64,000 nt of DNA from Enterococcus hirae ATCC 9790 (GCF_000271405.2 NC_018081.1:1189501-1253500), one strand, 5' to 3'; positions 1-8,684 are shown, numbered from the stretch's first letter. Notes: generated from the letters alone by a model not told the origin. Program-made: numbers and translations.

Positions 1-765
1 TGGTTGATCAGTATTGGAGATGAAACAGCAGATCCCGATAAGATCCCTGAGAGTTATCAATATGCCAAAGATAATTTACAACTGCATCAATTTTACGGTG
101 AAAAAGATCAACATATCTTTTTTGCCGAACAAGAAGCAGCGAAAGAACAGGCAATTGATTTTTCTTCGTTTAATCGTGTGTTAAAAAGCGGGCAATTGGC
201 TAGTGCCCAACAAATGATCACTCAATTTTTTGACCAATTCCAAACTGCTGTGATGACACCGGATGATATCCGTCATTTTAGTTTTTTGTTGTTTATGGAT
301 ATCCACCGGGAATTGATTCGGCTAGAAGACGATGAATATTTAAAAGGGATTCAACAGATCAATCAAGCAAAAACAGTCCAAGAACTGCATCAACTCTTAC
401 TATCTTTGATCAAGGAACAGCAAAAACAAGTCCGATATAGCGAGAATGTCGAACGAGTGATGACGATCTTACACGAACACTACCGAGAACCTTTAACCTT
501 GAAAGAAGTTTCAGAAAGCCTGCATTTGAATGTGATGTATTTGGGGCAATTATTCAAAAAAGAAACGAAAAAAAGTTTTTCAACTTATTTAAATCATCTC
601 AGAATGGAACAAGCGAAATGGTTGCTGCTGCATAGCAATCAAAATATCAATGAAATTTCTAGTGAGATCGGCTACAACAAAACAACCTATTTTTCAAAGT
701 TGTTCAAAAAAATCGTCGGCAAGTCACCAAAAGAATATCGTGAAAAGAATGGAATGATCGTATAA
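1..765 (+). CDS. YesN/AraC-type response regulator, C-terminal part (5' truncated by window)
   Basis: The reading frame is open from base 1, so the start lies outside the window and about 254 residues are visible. The last ~100 residues hold two AraC-type helix-turn-helix units (around LTLKEVSESLHLNVMYLGQLFKKE and INEISSEIGYNKTTYFSKLFKK), ending in the usual PKEYRE. The part before them is a helical linker like those of YesN two-component regulators, which carry an N-terminal receiver domain. Such proteins act with a histidine kinase, often for sugar transport operons. The partner kinase and target are not in view. The family is clear; the receiver domain is inferred because it lies off the window. 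Confidence 0.8.
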   Translation, partial: WLISIGDETADPDKIPESYQYAKDNLQLHQFYGEKDQHIFFAEQEAAKEQAIDFSSFNRVLKSGQLASAQQMITQFFDQFQTAVMTPDDIRHFSFLLFMDIHRELIRLEDDEYLKGIQQINQAKTVQELHQLLLSLIKEQQKQVRYSENVERVMTILHEHYREPLTLKEVSESLHLNVMYLGQLFKKETKKSFSTYLNHLRMEQAKWLLLHSNQNINEISSEIGYNKTTYFSKLFKKIVGKSPKEYREKNGMIV

Positions 766-854
766 AATCAGCTACTGTGGTTCAGAGGAAAGTGCTCATT
801 ACCCTCATCAAGTAAATCCAAGGTGCTGCATGTCTTGAAGCTTGTTTAAATTAG

Positions 855-891
855 TATAATTCGGTACAATTTTTCTAGATGATGTCTAGAA
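855..891 (+). promoter_or_regulatory. Putative -10 box and operator-like palindrome before DUF998 gene
   Basis: TATAAT at 855-860 is followed by a perfect inverted repeat TTCTAGA-tgatg-TCTAGAA at 873-891, near the likely transcription start. The position fits a repressor operator or a 5' hairpin. No good -35 at 17-nt spacing was found. Confidence 0.35.
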
Positions 892-951
892 TTTTGAAAG
901 AAAGCGAGCATGAAACTTTCTTTTTTCTGGTTGGTGAAAAGAGGATGCAGG

Positions 952-1587
952 ATGGATTTTTTACGTAAATATGGATTTTATTTTTTATTGTCAGGAGTAG
1001 TAAGTGATTTTCTGACGCCGTATGTTTTAGGGATTTTTTATCCCAAACTTAATCAAATGACTGCTGTGATCAGTCTTTTTGGGGATGTTGGTAGTCCCGT
1101 ACGAAAAGCATTTTTGATTTGGTCGGTCATATCTGGCTGCTTGTATGTTTTGGCAATGCCAGCGTTATATCAAGCTTTTGTTACTACTTCAAAACCACTT
1201 GCTTTATTAGTGACAGCTGCCATCGGTCTATATGGTGTTACAGATTGTATTTTTACCGGGTTATTTAGTGTGGACACGAACGAAACTTCTTGGAATTTTT
1301 CGACTTGGATCCACAATCTTGGTTCAGGGATTGGGTATGGTGGATTTATTTTGTTCCCTTTATTTGTTTTCTTATTGTATCGCAAAATGGGCGATGCACA
1401 ATTAACTCAATCGTTTTTTATTTTACTAGTTGCCAGCTTGGTTTTTGCAGGAATTTATGGCGCAGCACGTATTCCCGGATTAAATCAATTGCCGGTTTTG
1501 AATCAGTTAGGTTTTTGTCAACGGATCAGTTTCTTCTTTAATTATTTACCAATTGTGTGGTTAAGTATCTTACACATTAGGGCATAG
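952..1587 (+). CDS. DUF998-family membrane protein
   Basis: A 211-residue, very hydrophobic protein with about six membrane segments. The start at 952 (MDFLRKYGFYF) is chosen over the upstream ATG at 910 because GAGGA at 941-945 sits seven bases before it. The pattern of GVVSDFLTPYVLG near the N-terminus, a paired-helix layout and a loop with GSGIGYGGF fits DUF998 integral membrane proteins, whose function is unknown. It stands alone, with a palindrome just upstream. Family assignment is from sequence character only. Confidence 0.65.
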   Translation: MDFLRKYGFYFLLSGVVSDFLTPYVLGIFYPKLNQMTAVISLFGDVGSPVRKAFLIWSVISGCLYVLAMPALYQAFVTTSKPLALLVTAAIGLYGVTDCIFTGLFSVDTNETSWNFSTWIHNLGSGIGYGGFILFPLFVFLLYRKMGDAQLTQSFFILLVASLVFAGIYGAARIPGLNQLPVLNQLGFCQRISFFFNYLPIVWLSILHIRA

Positions 1588-1710
1588 CGGACTGTAGCCC
1601 TAACTAAATGCTGGAAATTCGTAAAACTGATTGAAACCACAGGACAAATGTGTCAGACTAAACCTTGACCGCACATCGTGATGTGCAAATGTATATCGTA
1701 GGGGAGTCTA

Positions 1711-2460
1711 ATGAAAGACATGAGAAATATCAAATTAACGATCGAATATGATGGGAAACGTTACTCAGGCTGGCAACGTCTGGGAGATGACGATAAAACG
1801 ATCCAAGGTAAAATCGAAGCAATCATCTCACAGATGACTGGAGAAAAAATTGAGATCATTGGATCGGGGCGCACGGATTCTGGGACACATGCCAGAGGAC
1901 AAGTGGCAAACTTTAAAACGACTTCTCAAATGAGTCGTAATGAAATGCTAACTTTTCTCAACCGCTATTTACCAAGAGATATCGTGATCAAAAAAGTGGA
2001 AGAAATGCCTGAACGCTTTCATGCTCGATACAATGCGACAGGGAAAAAATATAGCTATTATGTGTGGAATAATCCCATTCCAACTGTTTTTGAACGAAAT
2101 CATAGTTTCTATTTTCCGCAAGAACTAGACCTGGAAAAAATGAATGAAGCTTGTCAAAAACTAATGGGAAGTCATGATTTTATCGGGTTTTCTGCCTTGA
2201 AAAAATCAAAAAAATCAACAGTTCGTACAATTCATGAACTCTCAATCGAACAAGAAGGCGGCATGTTGCACTTTACCTTTGTGGGCAATGGCTTTTTGTA
2301 TAAGATGGTTCGGATCTTGATGGGTACACTCTTGGAAATCGGTACAGGAAAGTTACCTGTTTCGGCGATTGATGATATTTTTGAGAATAAAGTAAGACAA
2401 CAGGCAGGAGAAACCGTGCCGGCACATGGTTTATTTTTAGACGAAGTGTATTACCAATAA
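1711..2460 (+). CDS. truA: tRNA pseudouridine synthase A
   Basis: A 249-residue enzyme that makes pseudouridine at positions 38-40 of the tRNA anticodon stem-loop. The diagnostic motif GSGRTDSGTHARGQV carries the catalytic aspartate (around residue 54), and the N-terminal IEYDGKRYSGWQ and C-terminal FLYKMVRILMGTLLEIG motifs are typical. The RBS AGGGGAG precedes the ATG at 1711. A second in-frame ATG lies three codons in. In many Firmicutes truA follows the ECF transporter genes; here it is a single gene closed by a terminator. Length is normal. Confidence 0.95.
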   Translation: MKDMRNIKLTIEYDGKRYSGWQRLGDDDKTIQGKIEAIISQMTGEKIEIIGSGRTDSGTHARGQVANFKTTSQMSRNEMLTFLNRYLPRDIVIKKVEEMPERFHARYNATGKKYSYYVWNNPIPTVFERNHSFYFPQELDLEKMNEACQKLMGSHDFIGFSALKKSKKSTVRTIHELSIEQEGGMLHFTFVGNGFLYKMVRILMGTLLEIGTGKLPVSAIDDIFENKVRQQAGETVPAHGLFLDEVYYQ

Positions 2461-2480
2461 ACATTCATATCAAATAGAAC

Positions 2481-2541
2481 AAACTGAGAGAGTCGTTTGA
2501 TTGCCTGTAGTAGGCAAAAGAATGGCTGTTTCAGTTTTTTT
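2481..2541 (+). terminator. Rho-independent terminator after truA
   Basis: AAACTGA at 2481 pairs with TCAGTTT at 2531, enclosing an inner hairpin TTGCCT-gtagt-AGGCAA, and is followed by a run of T. Confidence 0.7.
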
Positions 2542-2652
2542 GAGTAGCCTACGCTCGCCCATGACTCCTCTAAGCGGTCTATTCGCAATTTCGCTAGTTT
2601 CGTGATACATTCAGGACGAATTTACATATTTGACCAAGAAGTGAGGGGAAAA

Positions 2653-3465
2653 GTGGTGGAGCAAGAGCTAGCAGAATTATACAATCTCATTTTAAACCCT
2701 AATACCCGTGAATGGGAACGGACATTGTTGATCCAAGCGAAAAACCAAGTAGGGGAAAGAAAACAAAGAAAAGAAATCCTTGAAATGATTGAAGTCTCTT
2801 TACGACCACTAGCACTTCGGGGGAATTTGACGCCTGACGTCATGGACTTTTATTTGAAGATCACCCATGATCCGATGGGACAAGTGTCTTACGACTTTGC
2901 GAAACACCAGATCATCGATGAAAGCTATCAAGAAAAAGCCGTCTTTGCCGGGGGCTGTTTCTGGTGCTTAGTCGAACCGTTTGAAACACGGCAAGGGATT
3001 ATTTCCGTGTTGTCCGGATATACTGGCGGGGAGGTCGAACATCCTAACTATGACCAAGTTAGCAGTGGCACGACTGGGCATGTGGAAGCAGTGGAGATTA
3101 TTTTTGATCGGCGAATGATAAACTATGAAGAACTATTAGCGATTTTTTGGCAAGTCACCGATCCAACAGATGCCTTTGGACAGTTTCAGGATCGTGGGAA
3201 TCAATACCGCTCCATCATTTTTGTAGAAAATGAAGAACAAAAAATACTAGCAGAAAAATCCAAGCAACAAGTGATCGCTTCGCATCAGTTTGCGGAACCA
3301 ATCGTCACACAGATCAAGCCAGCAACAACTTTTTGGCCTGCTGAAAATTATCATCAACAATTTTACAAAAAACAACAAAAACGTTATAAGAAGATCAAGA
3401 AGTCTCATCAACAATTTTTATTTTTTAAGCGGGCAAAGAAAAAATGGTCTGGAGGAGACGAATAA
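2653..3465 (+). CDS. msrA: Peptide methionine sulfoxide reductase MsrA with extra N-terminal helical domain
   Basis: Reduces methionine-S-sulfoxide in proteins. The MsrA active site GGCFWC is at residues 100-105 (catalytic Cys102), followed by [14 protein letters not shown], and [19 protein letters not shown], all family signatures. About 95 residues precede the domain, although MsrA alone usually starts a few residues before GCFWC. This extension ([19 protein letters not shown]) is helical and resembles enterocin A immunity-type bundles; that likeness is my inference. I chose GTG 2653 because GAGGGGA at 2643 is a good RBS; GTG 2656 is equally possible and the frame is open to GTG 2602. The C-terminus is unusually lysine-rich. 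Confidence 0.85.
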   Translation: MVEQELAELYNLILNPNTREWERTLLIQAKNQVGERKQRKEILEMIEVSLRPLALRGNLTPDVMDFYLKITHDPMGQVSYDFAKHQIIDESYQEKAVFAGGCFWCLVEPFETRQGIISVLSGYTGGEVEHPNYDQVSSGTTGHVEAVEIIFDRRMINYEELLAIFWQVTDPTDAFGQFQDRGNQYRSIIFVENEEQKILAEKSKQQVIASHQFAEPIVTQIKPATTFWPAENYHQQFYKKQQKRYKKIKKSHQQFLFFKRAKKKWSGGDE

Positions 3466-3563
3466 GTACACTTATTCATTAGCAGTCACCTGATTCCATT
3501 ACTTTCTTAGGGACATTTTCCCAATGAGCCGACGATTTTTCTTGTGGCAAAAAAAGATTCCTG

Positions 3564-3593
3564 TTAGCAATTCACCATTGATAAGCGTATAAT
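3564..3593 (+). promoter_or_regulatory. Promoter for aldo/keto reductase gene
   Basis: A perfect -10 TATAAT at 3588-3593 with TTAGCA at 3564-3569 as a weak -35, spacing 18. It leaves a 5' UTR of about 100 bases that contains a cre site. Confidence 0.5.
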
Positions 3594-3670
3594 TCACATA
3601 GAACAATAGTTATCAACAACGAAATATCACATACGCAGATTAGGAAAAAGAAGTGGTAAACCATATTTTT

Positions 3671-3685
3671 TTGAAAGCGTATACT
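3671..3685 (+). promoter_or_regulatory. Catabolite-responsive element (cre)
   Basis: TTGAAAGCGTATACT matches the CcpA consensus WTGNAANCGNWNNCW at every position. It lies between the promoter and the RBS of the aldo/keto reductase gene, a position where CcpA would block elongation. It predicts glucose repression. Confidence 0.65.
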
Positions 3686-3706
3686 TTTTTAGGAGGAGAA
3701 GAATAT

Positions 3707-4699
3707 ATGTATGTAGCAAATCAGCAGCGATACGAAAAAATGACGTATCGAAAAACTGGAAAATCTGGGTTGAGATTGCCTTTGCTGTCTTTAGGATTAT
3801 GGCAAAACTTTGGTGATTATGATCCTATAAGTAATCAACGGGAAATTTTACGTGGTGCCTTTGATATGGGGATCACACATTTTGATTTAGCCAATAACTA
3901 TGGTGGTCCAGCAGGAGCAGCAGAGAAAAACTTTGGTCGGATCTTTAAAGAAGACTTTCAAACGTATCGTGATGAAATGATCATTTCAACCAAAGCAGGT
4001 TATTACATGTGGGAAGGACCTTATGGGGAATGGGGTTCCCGTAAATCGATCATTGCTAGTTGTGATCAAAGCCTCAAACGGATGGGGTTAGATTACGTAG
4101 ATATCTTTTATCATCATCGTTCTGATCCAGATACACCTTTGGAAGAAACGGCAGAAGCGCTTATGCAATTAGTTCGTCAAGGGAAAACACTGTATATTGG
4201 GATCTCCAACTACAACGGGGAAGACACGAAGAAAATGTCTGCTATCTTACGTGAAATGAACGCTCCATTTATTATCCACCAAATGCGTTACAATATGTTT
4301 TCAAGAGAGTTATTAGAAGAAGATTTAGCACCTGTTTTAGAAGAGACAGGTCTGGGAGCTATTACTTTTAGTCCTTTAGCGCAAGGGTTATTAACTAAAC
4401 GCTATTTACATGGGATTCCAGAAGATTCTCGAGCCCATCGTAAAGAAATTCCTTTTCTATCAGAAGATCAAGTGGCACCTACATTGGGTAAGATCAAGCA
4501 ATTACAGGATTTAGCTGATTTGCGTGGACAGACATTAGCACAAATGGCTTTAGCATGGAATCTACGACAAGAGTCAGTGACCAGTGTGCTTGTAGGCGCT
4601 AGTCGACTTAGTCAATTAGAAGAAAGTGTTCGGATGATGGATAATCTTTCCTTCTCACCTGAAGAAGAACAGAAAATTGAACAAATCTTAGGACACTAA
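3707..4699 (+). CDS. Aldo/keto reductase, YghZ / glyceraldehyde-3-phosphate reductase-like
   Basis: A 330-residue NADPH-dependent reductase of the AKR14 (YghZ) type. Visible catalytic elements are DLANNYGGPAGAAEKNFG (Asp and Tyr), STKAGY (Lys) and YHHRSDP (His). LVGASR near the C-terminus binds NADPH. The start at 3707 follows AGGAGGAG at 3691; the longer frame from 3653 begins before the cre site and lacks an RBS. YghZ enzymes reduce L-glyceraldehyde 3-phosphate and methylglyoxal, so the role is probably detoxifying sugar-derived aldehydes. The substrate is inferred from the family. A cre site overlaps the leader. Confidence 0.85.
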   Translation: MYVANQQRYEKMTYRKTGKSGLRLPLLSLGLWQNFGDYDPISNQREILRGAFDMGITHFDLANNYGGPAGAAEKNFGRIFKEDFQTYRDEMIISTKAGYYMWEGPYGEWGSRKSIIASCDQSLKRMGLDYVDIFYHHRSDPDTPLEETAEALMQLVRQGKTLYIGISNYNGEDTKKMSAILREMNAPFIIHQMRYNMFSRELLEEDLAPVLEETGLGAITFSPLAQGLLTKRYLHGIPEDSRAHRKEIPFLSEDQVAPTLGKIKQLQDLADLRGQTLAQMALAWNLRQESVTSVLVGASRLSQLEESVRMMDNLSFSPEEEQKIEQILGH

Positions 4700-4752
4700 T
4701 GAAAGCTGTTTTTTCCTTTTTCTCAGAAAAATAACGTAAAGGAGGAGTGGCC

Positions 4753-5426
4753 ATGGCTCATCAAGATTACGTTCATCTGAAAACAATTGATACAGATATT
4801 CGTTCATTTATTTTACAAAAAATAAGAAACTGACCATAGAGTCCCAAATCCCTTTTATTACCTTTATGAATTATCATTTTGAGTATATAAAAGAAAAAAT
4901 CATTCAAGACCAGAATGAAACAAAAAAAATTAATCAAGAAATGCTAGAGCAGTTGAAAAATAAGCAAATAATTAGTCAAAATTTAAATACAACGATCAAT
5001 CAAAAAGCGACTTTTGGTCAAAAATCAGCAGATGCAATTGCCAAGTTTGGTGGTAGTTGGCCGTTTATATTTCTCTTTGTAGTGATTTTAGGTAGTTGGA
5101 TCTTGTTGAATACGTTACATTTTTTGGGGCTATCATTTGATCGATATCCGTTCATTCTTTTGAACTTAGTGCTTTCTTGTTTAGCTGCTATCCAAGCACC
5201 GATCATTATGATGAGTCAAAACAGACAAGCAACTAGAGATCGGATAGCAGCCGACCATGATTATCAAACAAACCTAAAAGCTGAGTTAGAAATTAGTTTG
5301 TTGCATGAAAAAATCGATTATTTGATGTCACAGCAATGGCAACAAATGCTAGAATTACAACAATTACAAATTGAGTTATTAACCCAATTAAACAAAAAAT
5401 TTCAAGAAACGACCAAAAGTGAATAG
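4753..5426 (+). pseudogene. DUF1003 membrane protein gene with apparent -1 frameshift
   Basis: A good RBS (GGAGGAG) precedes ATG 4753, which reads 24 codons (MAHQDYVHLKTIDTD...) and stops. The rest continues in the next frame as KKLTIESQIPFITF and joins the open 186-residue frame from 4866. Adding one A to the A6 run at 4817-4822 gives one continuous 224-residue protein. The main part is a DUF1003 protein: a Q/N-rich helical N-terminus, two membrane segments (about residues 60-110 of the open part, with SWPFIFLFVVIL), ASQ-like NRQATRDRIAADHDY, and a C-terminal coiled coil. Function is unknown. The gene may be intact if the missing A is a sequencing error. Confidence 0.75.
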
Positions 5427-5439
5427 TAGGACAAGCAGA

Positions 5440-5500
5440 TGAAAAATAAGCTGGAATTCGCTCAAAGGAGTCATTTTTGCGAAACTACGGCTTATTTTTT
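5440..5500 (+). terminator. Terminator after DUF1003 gene
   Basis: AATAAGC near 5446 pairs with GCTTATT near 5492, followed by a run of seven T. The loop is long and partly paired. Confidence 0.5.
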
Positions 5501-5547
5501 TGATACCATGAATTAGTTACACAAATTTATCAGAGAAATGATCAACG

Positions 5548-5573
5548 TTTGCACACTAATTTTAGTGTGCAAA
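5548..5573. promoter_or_regulatory. Perfect 12-bp inverted repeat, likely enhancer-binding-protein site
   Basis: Arms TTTGCACACTAA and TTAGTGTGCAAA with a 2-nt centre. The centre lies about 90 bp upstream of the -24 element at 5650, which is where upstream activator sequences for sigma-54 activators (LevR/CelR type) lie. A further half site GTGTGCA is at 5584-5590. Confidence 0.65.
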
Positions 5574-5606
5574 GAAAAAAGAAGTGTGCATCTATACAGT
5601 GTCCTC

Positions 5607-5621
5607 TTGAAAGCGTTAGCA
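5607..5621 (+). promoter_or_regulatory. cre site upstream of PTS operon
   Basis: TTGAAAGCGTTAGCA matches WTGNAANCGNWNNCW fully. It lies between the upstream palindrome and the sigma-54 promoter. A second palindrome, TTAAAGCGCTTTAA, follows at 5634-5647. CcpA binding here would couple the operon to glucose. Confidence 0.65.
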
Positions 5622-5648
5622 CGACAAGGGATTAAAGCGCTTTAAAAG

Positions 5649-5665
5649 TTGGCACGGTAATTGCT
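5649..5665 (+). promoter_or_regulatory. Sigma-54 (-24/-12) promoter of PTS operon
   Basis: TTGGCACGgtaaTTGCT matches the RpoN consensus TGGCACG-N4-TTGCW. The GG (5651-5652) and GC (5663-5664) are ten bases apart, as required. No good sigma-70 promoter overlaps it: the AT-rich TATAAA at 5669 is too close to TTGGCA. RpoN and its activator are encoded elsewhere. Confidence 0.8.
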
Positions 5666-5706
5666 TTATATAAAAGTGTAAGATACAAGAAAGGGAAGTG
5701 TAGAAA

Positions 5707-6027
5707 ATGGAAAAGAAAACAATCATGCTTGTATGCTCAGCTGGAATGAGTACTAGTTTATTAGTAACAAAAATGCAAAAAGCGGCAGAAGAAAAAGGAA
5801 TCGAGGCTGATATCTTTGCAGTATCTGCTTCAGATGCAGACAATCAATTAGAATCAAAAAATGTAGACGTTTTACTTTTAGGTCCACAAGTACGTTTTAT
5901 GCAAAATCAATTTGCTGAAAAATTAGCACCAAAAGGAATTCCTCTAGATGTAATCAATATGCAAGATTACGGTATGATGAACGGTGCCAAAGTATTAGAA
6001 CAAGCAGAATCATTAATCAATAAATAA
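5707..6027 (+). CDS. PTS lactose/cellobiose-family EIIB component
   Basis: A 106-residue cytoplasmic phosphocarrier. The phosphorylated cysteine is Cys10 in the P-loop-like VCSAGMSTSLLVTKM, the signature of lactose/chitobiose-family IIB. It passes phosphate from the IIA His to the sugar entering through IIC. First gene of a three-gene operon, 15 bases before IIA, with RBS AAGGGAAG. Controlled by the sigma-54 promoter and cre site upstream. The sugar cannot be read from sequence; cellobiose or another beta-glucoside or N,N'-diacetylchitobiose is likely. Confidence 0.9.
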   Translation: MEKKTIMLVCSAGMSTSLLVTKMQKAAEEKGIEADIFAVSASDADNQLESKNVDVLLLGPQVRFMQNQFAEKLAPKGIPLDVINMQDYGMMNGAKVLEQAESLINK

Positions 6028-6042
6028 TGGAGGAAACCAACA

Positions 6043-6360
6043 ATGCAAGAGCAAAAAAATCTTGAAGCAATCATGGGTTTGATCATGTTTGGCGGAAATG
6101 CAAAAAGCGATGCAATGGAAGCGATTGCTGCAGCGAAAAAAGGAGATTTTGAGTTAGCTGATGCAAAAATCAAAGATGCAGAAGAATCTTTAGTGCAAGC
6201 TCATCACTCTCAAACAGAAATGTTAACACAAGAAGCACAAGGTAATCATATGGAAGTGACTTTATTGACGGTTCACAGCCAAGATCATCTGATGACTTCG
6301 ATTGCATTTACAGATTTAGCAAAAGAAATCATTGATTTATATCGACGTTTAGATGCTTAA
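6043..6360 (+). CDS. PTS lactose/cellobiose-family EIIA component
   Basis: A 105-residue trimeric helical IIA. The phosphorylated histidine is His78 in TVHSQDHLM, which matches the family's active-site motif. The N-terminal GLIMFGGNAKSDAMEAI is also typical. It takes phosphate from HPr-P and hands it to Cys10 of the neighbouring IIB. Length is normal. RBS GGAGG precedes the ATG. The next gene, IIC, starts 34 bases on. Confidence 0.9.
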   Translation: MQEQKNLEAIMGLIMFGGNAKSDAMEAIAAAKKGDFELADAKIKDAEESLVQAHHSQTEMLTQEAQGNHMEVTLLTVHSQDHLMTSIAFTDLAKEIIDLYRRLDA

Positions 6361-6394
6361 AGTAAACTGGTGAAATAGAAAAGAGGAAAGAAAC

Positions 6395-7648
6395 ATGGAT
6401 AAATTTGTTGCATTTATGGAGAAACATTTTATACCTGTGGCATCAAAAATTGGTGCTCAACGTCATTTAGTAGCGATTCGTGATTCATTTATGGTCAGTA
6501 TGCCTTTGATGATTTTAGGTGCGTTAGCAGTAATGATCAATAACTTGCCTATTCCTGGTTTCCAAGAATTAATGAATAAAATTTTTGGTGGCGAAGCTTG
6601 GAAAGGATTTGGCGCAGCTGCTTGGAATGGTACATTTGCGATTCTTTCAGTTTTGATCGCCTTTCTACTTGCTTATCATTTGGCAAATGGTTATCGTAAA
6701 GACGGCGTTTCTGCTGGAGTAATTTCTTTAGGTTCATTCTTCGCATTAGGCGGAGCGTTGGGCATGAGCTCAAACGGTTTATTTATTGCAATTATTGTTG
6801 GGATTATTTCAACAGAAATCTTTGTTCGTTTAAGTGGAAATGAAAAATTAATCATCAAAATGCCTGATGGCGTGCCACCAGCTGTAGCTAAAGCCTTTGC
6901 TTCATTATTACCTGCAATGATCACGATCTCATTCTTTGCTTTGATTGCTGCGATCTTTGCTGCATTTGGTGTAGATGATATCGTAGGCGCGTTTTATACA
7001 ATTGTCCAAGAACCATTCATGGGACTAGCCAATTCTTATCCTTCAGCTTTGTTGTTAGCATTCATTACACCATTCTTATGGTTCTTTGGATTACACGGAG
7101 CAAACATGGTAGACCCTTTGATGCAAACAATCAATGCACCAGCAATCGAAGCGAATGTTAATGCGATTGCTGCTGGTCATAGCGCACCATACATTGTAAA
7201 CAAACCTTTCTTTGATAGCTTTGTCAACTTAGGTGGTACAGGGGCAACATTAGGTCTGTTGCTAGCAATTTATTTAGTGGGACGTAGAAATAAACCTTAT
7301 ATGGTTGTTACGAACTTGTCGATCGCACCAGGTGTTTTCAATATCAATGAACCAACAATGTTTGGTTTACCAATCGTATTGAACCCAATTATGTTTATTC
7401 CGTTTATTTTAACCCCAATGGTTTTAGTATCTGTTGCTTATTTTGCTACTGCTACCGGACTAGTTCCAGCTGCAACGGTGATGCCACCATGGGTAACACC
7501 ACCAGTAATCGGTGGGGTATTAGCAACAAAAAGTATCGCTGGCGGTGTCTTAGCTGCTATCAACTTAATCTTATCTGTCTTGATTTACCTACCATTTGTG
7601 AAAGTAGCGACAGTTCAAGAAAAAAGAAAAGAAGCATTAAACGGCTAA
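6395..7648 (+). CDS. PTS lactose/cellobiose-family EIIC permease
   Basis: A 417-residue membrane transport component with about ten hydrophobic segments. Family features include the N-terminal FIPVASKIGAQRHLVAIRDSF, WFFGLHGAN, and NINEPTMFGLPIVLNP, which belongs to the sugar-binding region. It ends the operon, with a terminator at 7740. No 6-phospho-beta-glucosidase gene follows, so the imported sugar phosphate must be split by an enzyme encoded elsewhere. Start at 6395 follows GAGGAAAG. Confidence 0.92.
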   Translation: MDKFVAFMEKHFIPVASKIGAQRHLVAIRDSFMVSMPLMILGALAVMINNLPIPGFQELMNKIFGGEAWKGFGAAAWNGTFAILSVLIAFLLAYHLANGYRKDGVSAGVISLGSFFALGGALGMSSNGLFIAIIVGIISTEIFVRLSGNEKLIIKMPDGVPPAVAKAFASLLPAMITISFFALIAAIFAAFGVDDIVGAFYTIVQEPFMGLANSYPSALLLAFITPFLWFFGLHGANMVDPLMQTINAPAIEANVNAIAAGHSAPYIVNKPFFDSFVNLGGTGATLGLLLAIYLVGRRNKPYMVVTNLSIAPGVFNINEPTMFGLPIVLNPIMFIPFILTPMVLVSVAYFATATGLVPAATVMPPWVTPPVIGGVLATKSIAGGVLAAINLILSVLIYLPFVKVATVQEKRKEALNG

Positions 7649-7739
7649 AAGCACATAAAAGAAAGAAACAGCACATACAATCAAAAGTAGCTATTCTTTA
7701 GTGAAAAGATCTTGTTTCGTTTAATGAGCGATCAAAAAA

Positions 7740-7779
7740 AACAGTTGTCTGACAGAGGTCATGATAACTGTTTTTTTTG
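7740..7779 (+). terminator. Terminator of PTS operon
   Basis: AACAGTTGTC pairs with GATAACTGTT across a 13-nt loop, followed by eight T. Confidence 0.8.
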
Positions 7780-7878
7780 GATAAATGGCTCAAGGATAGC
7801 TTTCTTTTTTCTTAGTGAAAAAGAAGGATAAAAGGAGTTTTTTTTGGAGTTTAAAAAAAACCATTTCGATAACAAGCG

Positions 7879-7887
7879 TGCTATAAT
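7879..7887 (+). promoter_or_regulatory. Extended -10 promoter of GNAT gene
   Basis: TGCTATAAT, a perfect extended -10, about 33 bases before the start codon. No convincing -35. Confidence 0.5.
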
Positions 7888-7919
7888 AGTGCAAATGTAT
7901 AGGGGAGTGAAAGGACGAA

Positions 7920-8387
7920 ATGAAAGGTTATGAGTTGGTTAAGATCAGAGAAAGACCTGAATGGTTGGAACAGGCAGCGCAATGGTTTACGTCAAAATGG
8001 CATCTTCCGCTTTCCTTTTACCAAGAGAGCATGGAAGATTCTCTTCAATCATCTAACGCTGTTCCTCAATGGTATATAGTCGTGACGTCAGAACAAAAAA
8101 TTATCGCTGGAGCAGGGGTCATCGCGAATGATTTTCATGATCGTCCAGATTTGACTCCGAATGTTTGTGCGTTGTTTGTTGAAAAAGAATATCGTAATCA
8201 AGGAATTGCCAAAGAGATTTTATCATTTATTCGAAAGGATATGGGGGCGCTTGGGATTTCGCAGCTCTATGTAGCGACTGACCATACAGGTTTTTATGAA
8301 AGATATGAGTGGGAATATCTGACGACAGTGCAAGATAATGAAGGGATCCCGGTTTATTTATATCAACTAGCGATTTTTACAACGTGA
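7920..8387 (+). CDS. GNAT-family N-acetyltransferase
   Basis: A 155-residue acetyl-CoA-dependent acetyltransferase. The acetyl-CoA binding motif A is visible as ALFVEKEYRNQGIAKEILSF (R/Q-x-x-G-x-A type), with YVATDHTGFYERYEWEY after it. The RBS region GGGGAGTGAAAGGA precedes the start. It is a single gene and its substrate is unknown. Confidence 0.85.
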   Translation: MKGYELVKIRERPEWLEQAAQWFTSKWHLPLSFYQESMEDSLQSSNAVPQWYIVVTSEQKIIAGAGVIANDFHDRPDLTPNVCALFVEKEYRNQGIAKEILSFIRKDMGALGISQLYVATDHTGFYERYEWEYLTTVQDNEGIPVYLYQLAIFTT

Positions 8388-8392
8388 TCGGA

Positions 8393-8436
8393 GTTGATTA
8401 CTCAAAAGGGTTCTTTGTCTGATCAGTAATCTTTTG
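8393..8436 (+). terminator. Possible terminator after GNAT gene
   Basis: GATTACT near 8396 pairs with AGTAATC near 8425, followed by TTTTGTTT. The loop is long. Confidence 0.4.
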
Positions 8437-8544
8437 TTTCTGGTGAGCAATGCCAAGAAAAATCGGAAATTGTTTTTTGATGCTATTTTTGTTGGTATAT
8501 TGGTTATTCGAGTATTATTTAGTGGACGGTACTATTTTTTAGCT

Positions 8545-8592
8545 TCAAAAAAATTCCAGGAGCAATAGAAAGTTCTATCAGTCCTGGAATTT
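8545..8592 (-). terminator. Terminator for the YrhK-like gene (minus strand)
   Basis: A perfect 11-bp stem (AAATTCCAGGA at 8551-8561 with TCCTGGAATTT at 8582-8592). On the minus strand it is followed by seven T, so it ends transcripts from the minus-strand genes to its right. Confidence 0.7.
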
Positions 8593-8684
8593 AGAATGGT
8601 TGATTTGTTGGAAAAGCATGAATGAGCTCGCTATCCTAAATAGGCGTTCCGTCTTTTTACCGAAAAATTAGGAAGCTTTCTTAT

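Noticed and set aside
5649..5674. Sigma-70 promoter TTGGCA ... TATAAA
   Set aside because: The spacing is only 14 bases; the sigma-54 elements in the same bases match far better.
8450..8542. 30-residue hydrophobic frame (MPRKIGNCFLMLFLL...)
   Set aside because: It looks like a membrane peptide, but the only RBS-like bases lie two nucleotides from the start and nothing else supports it.
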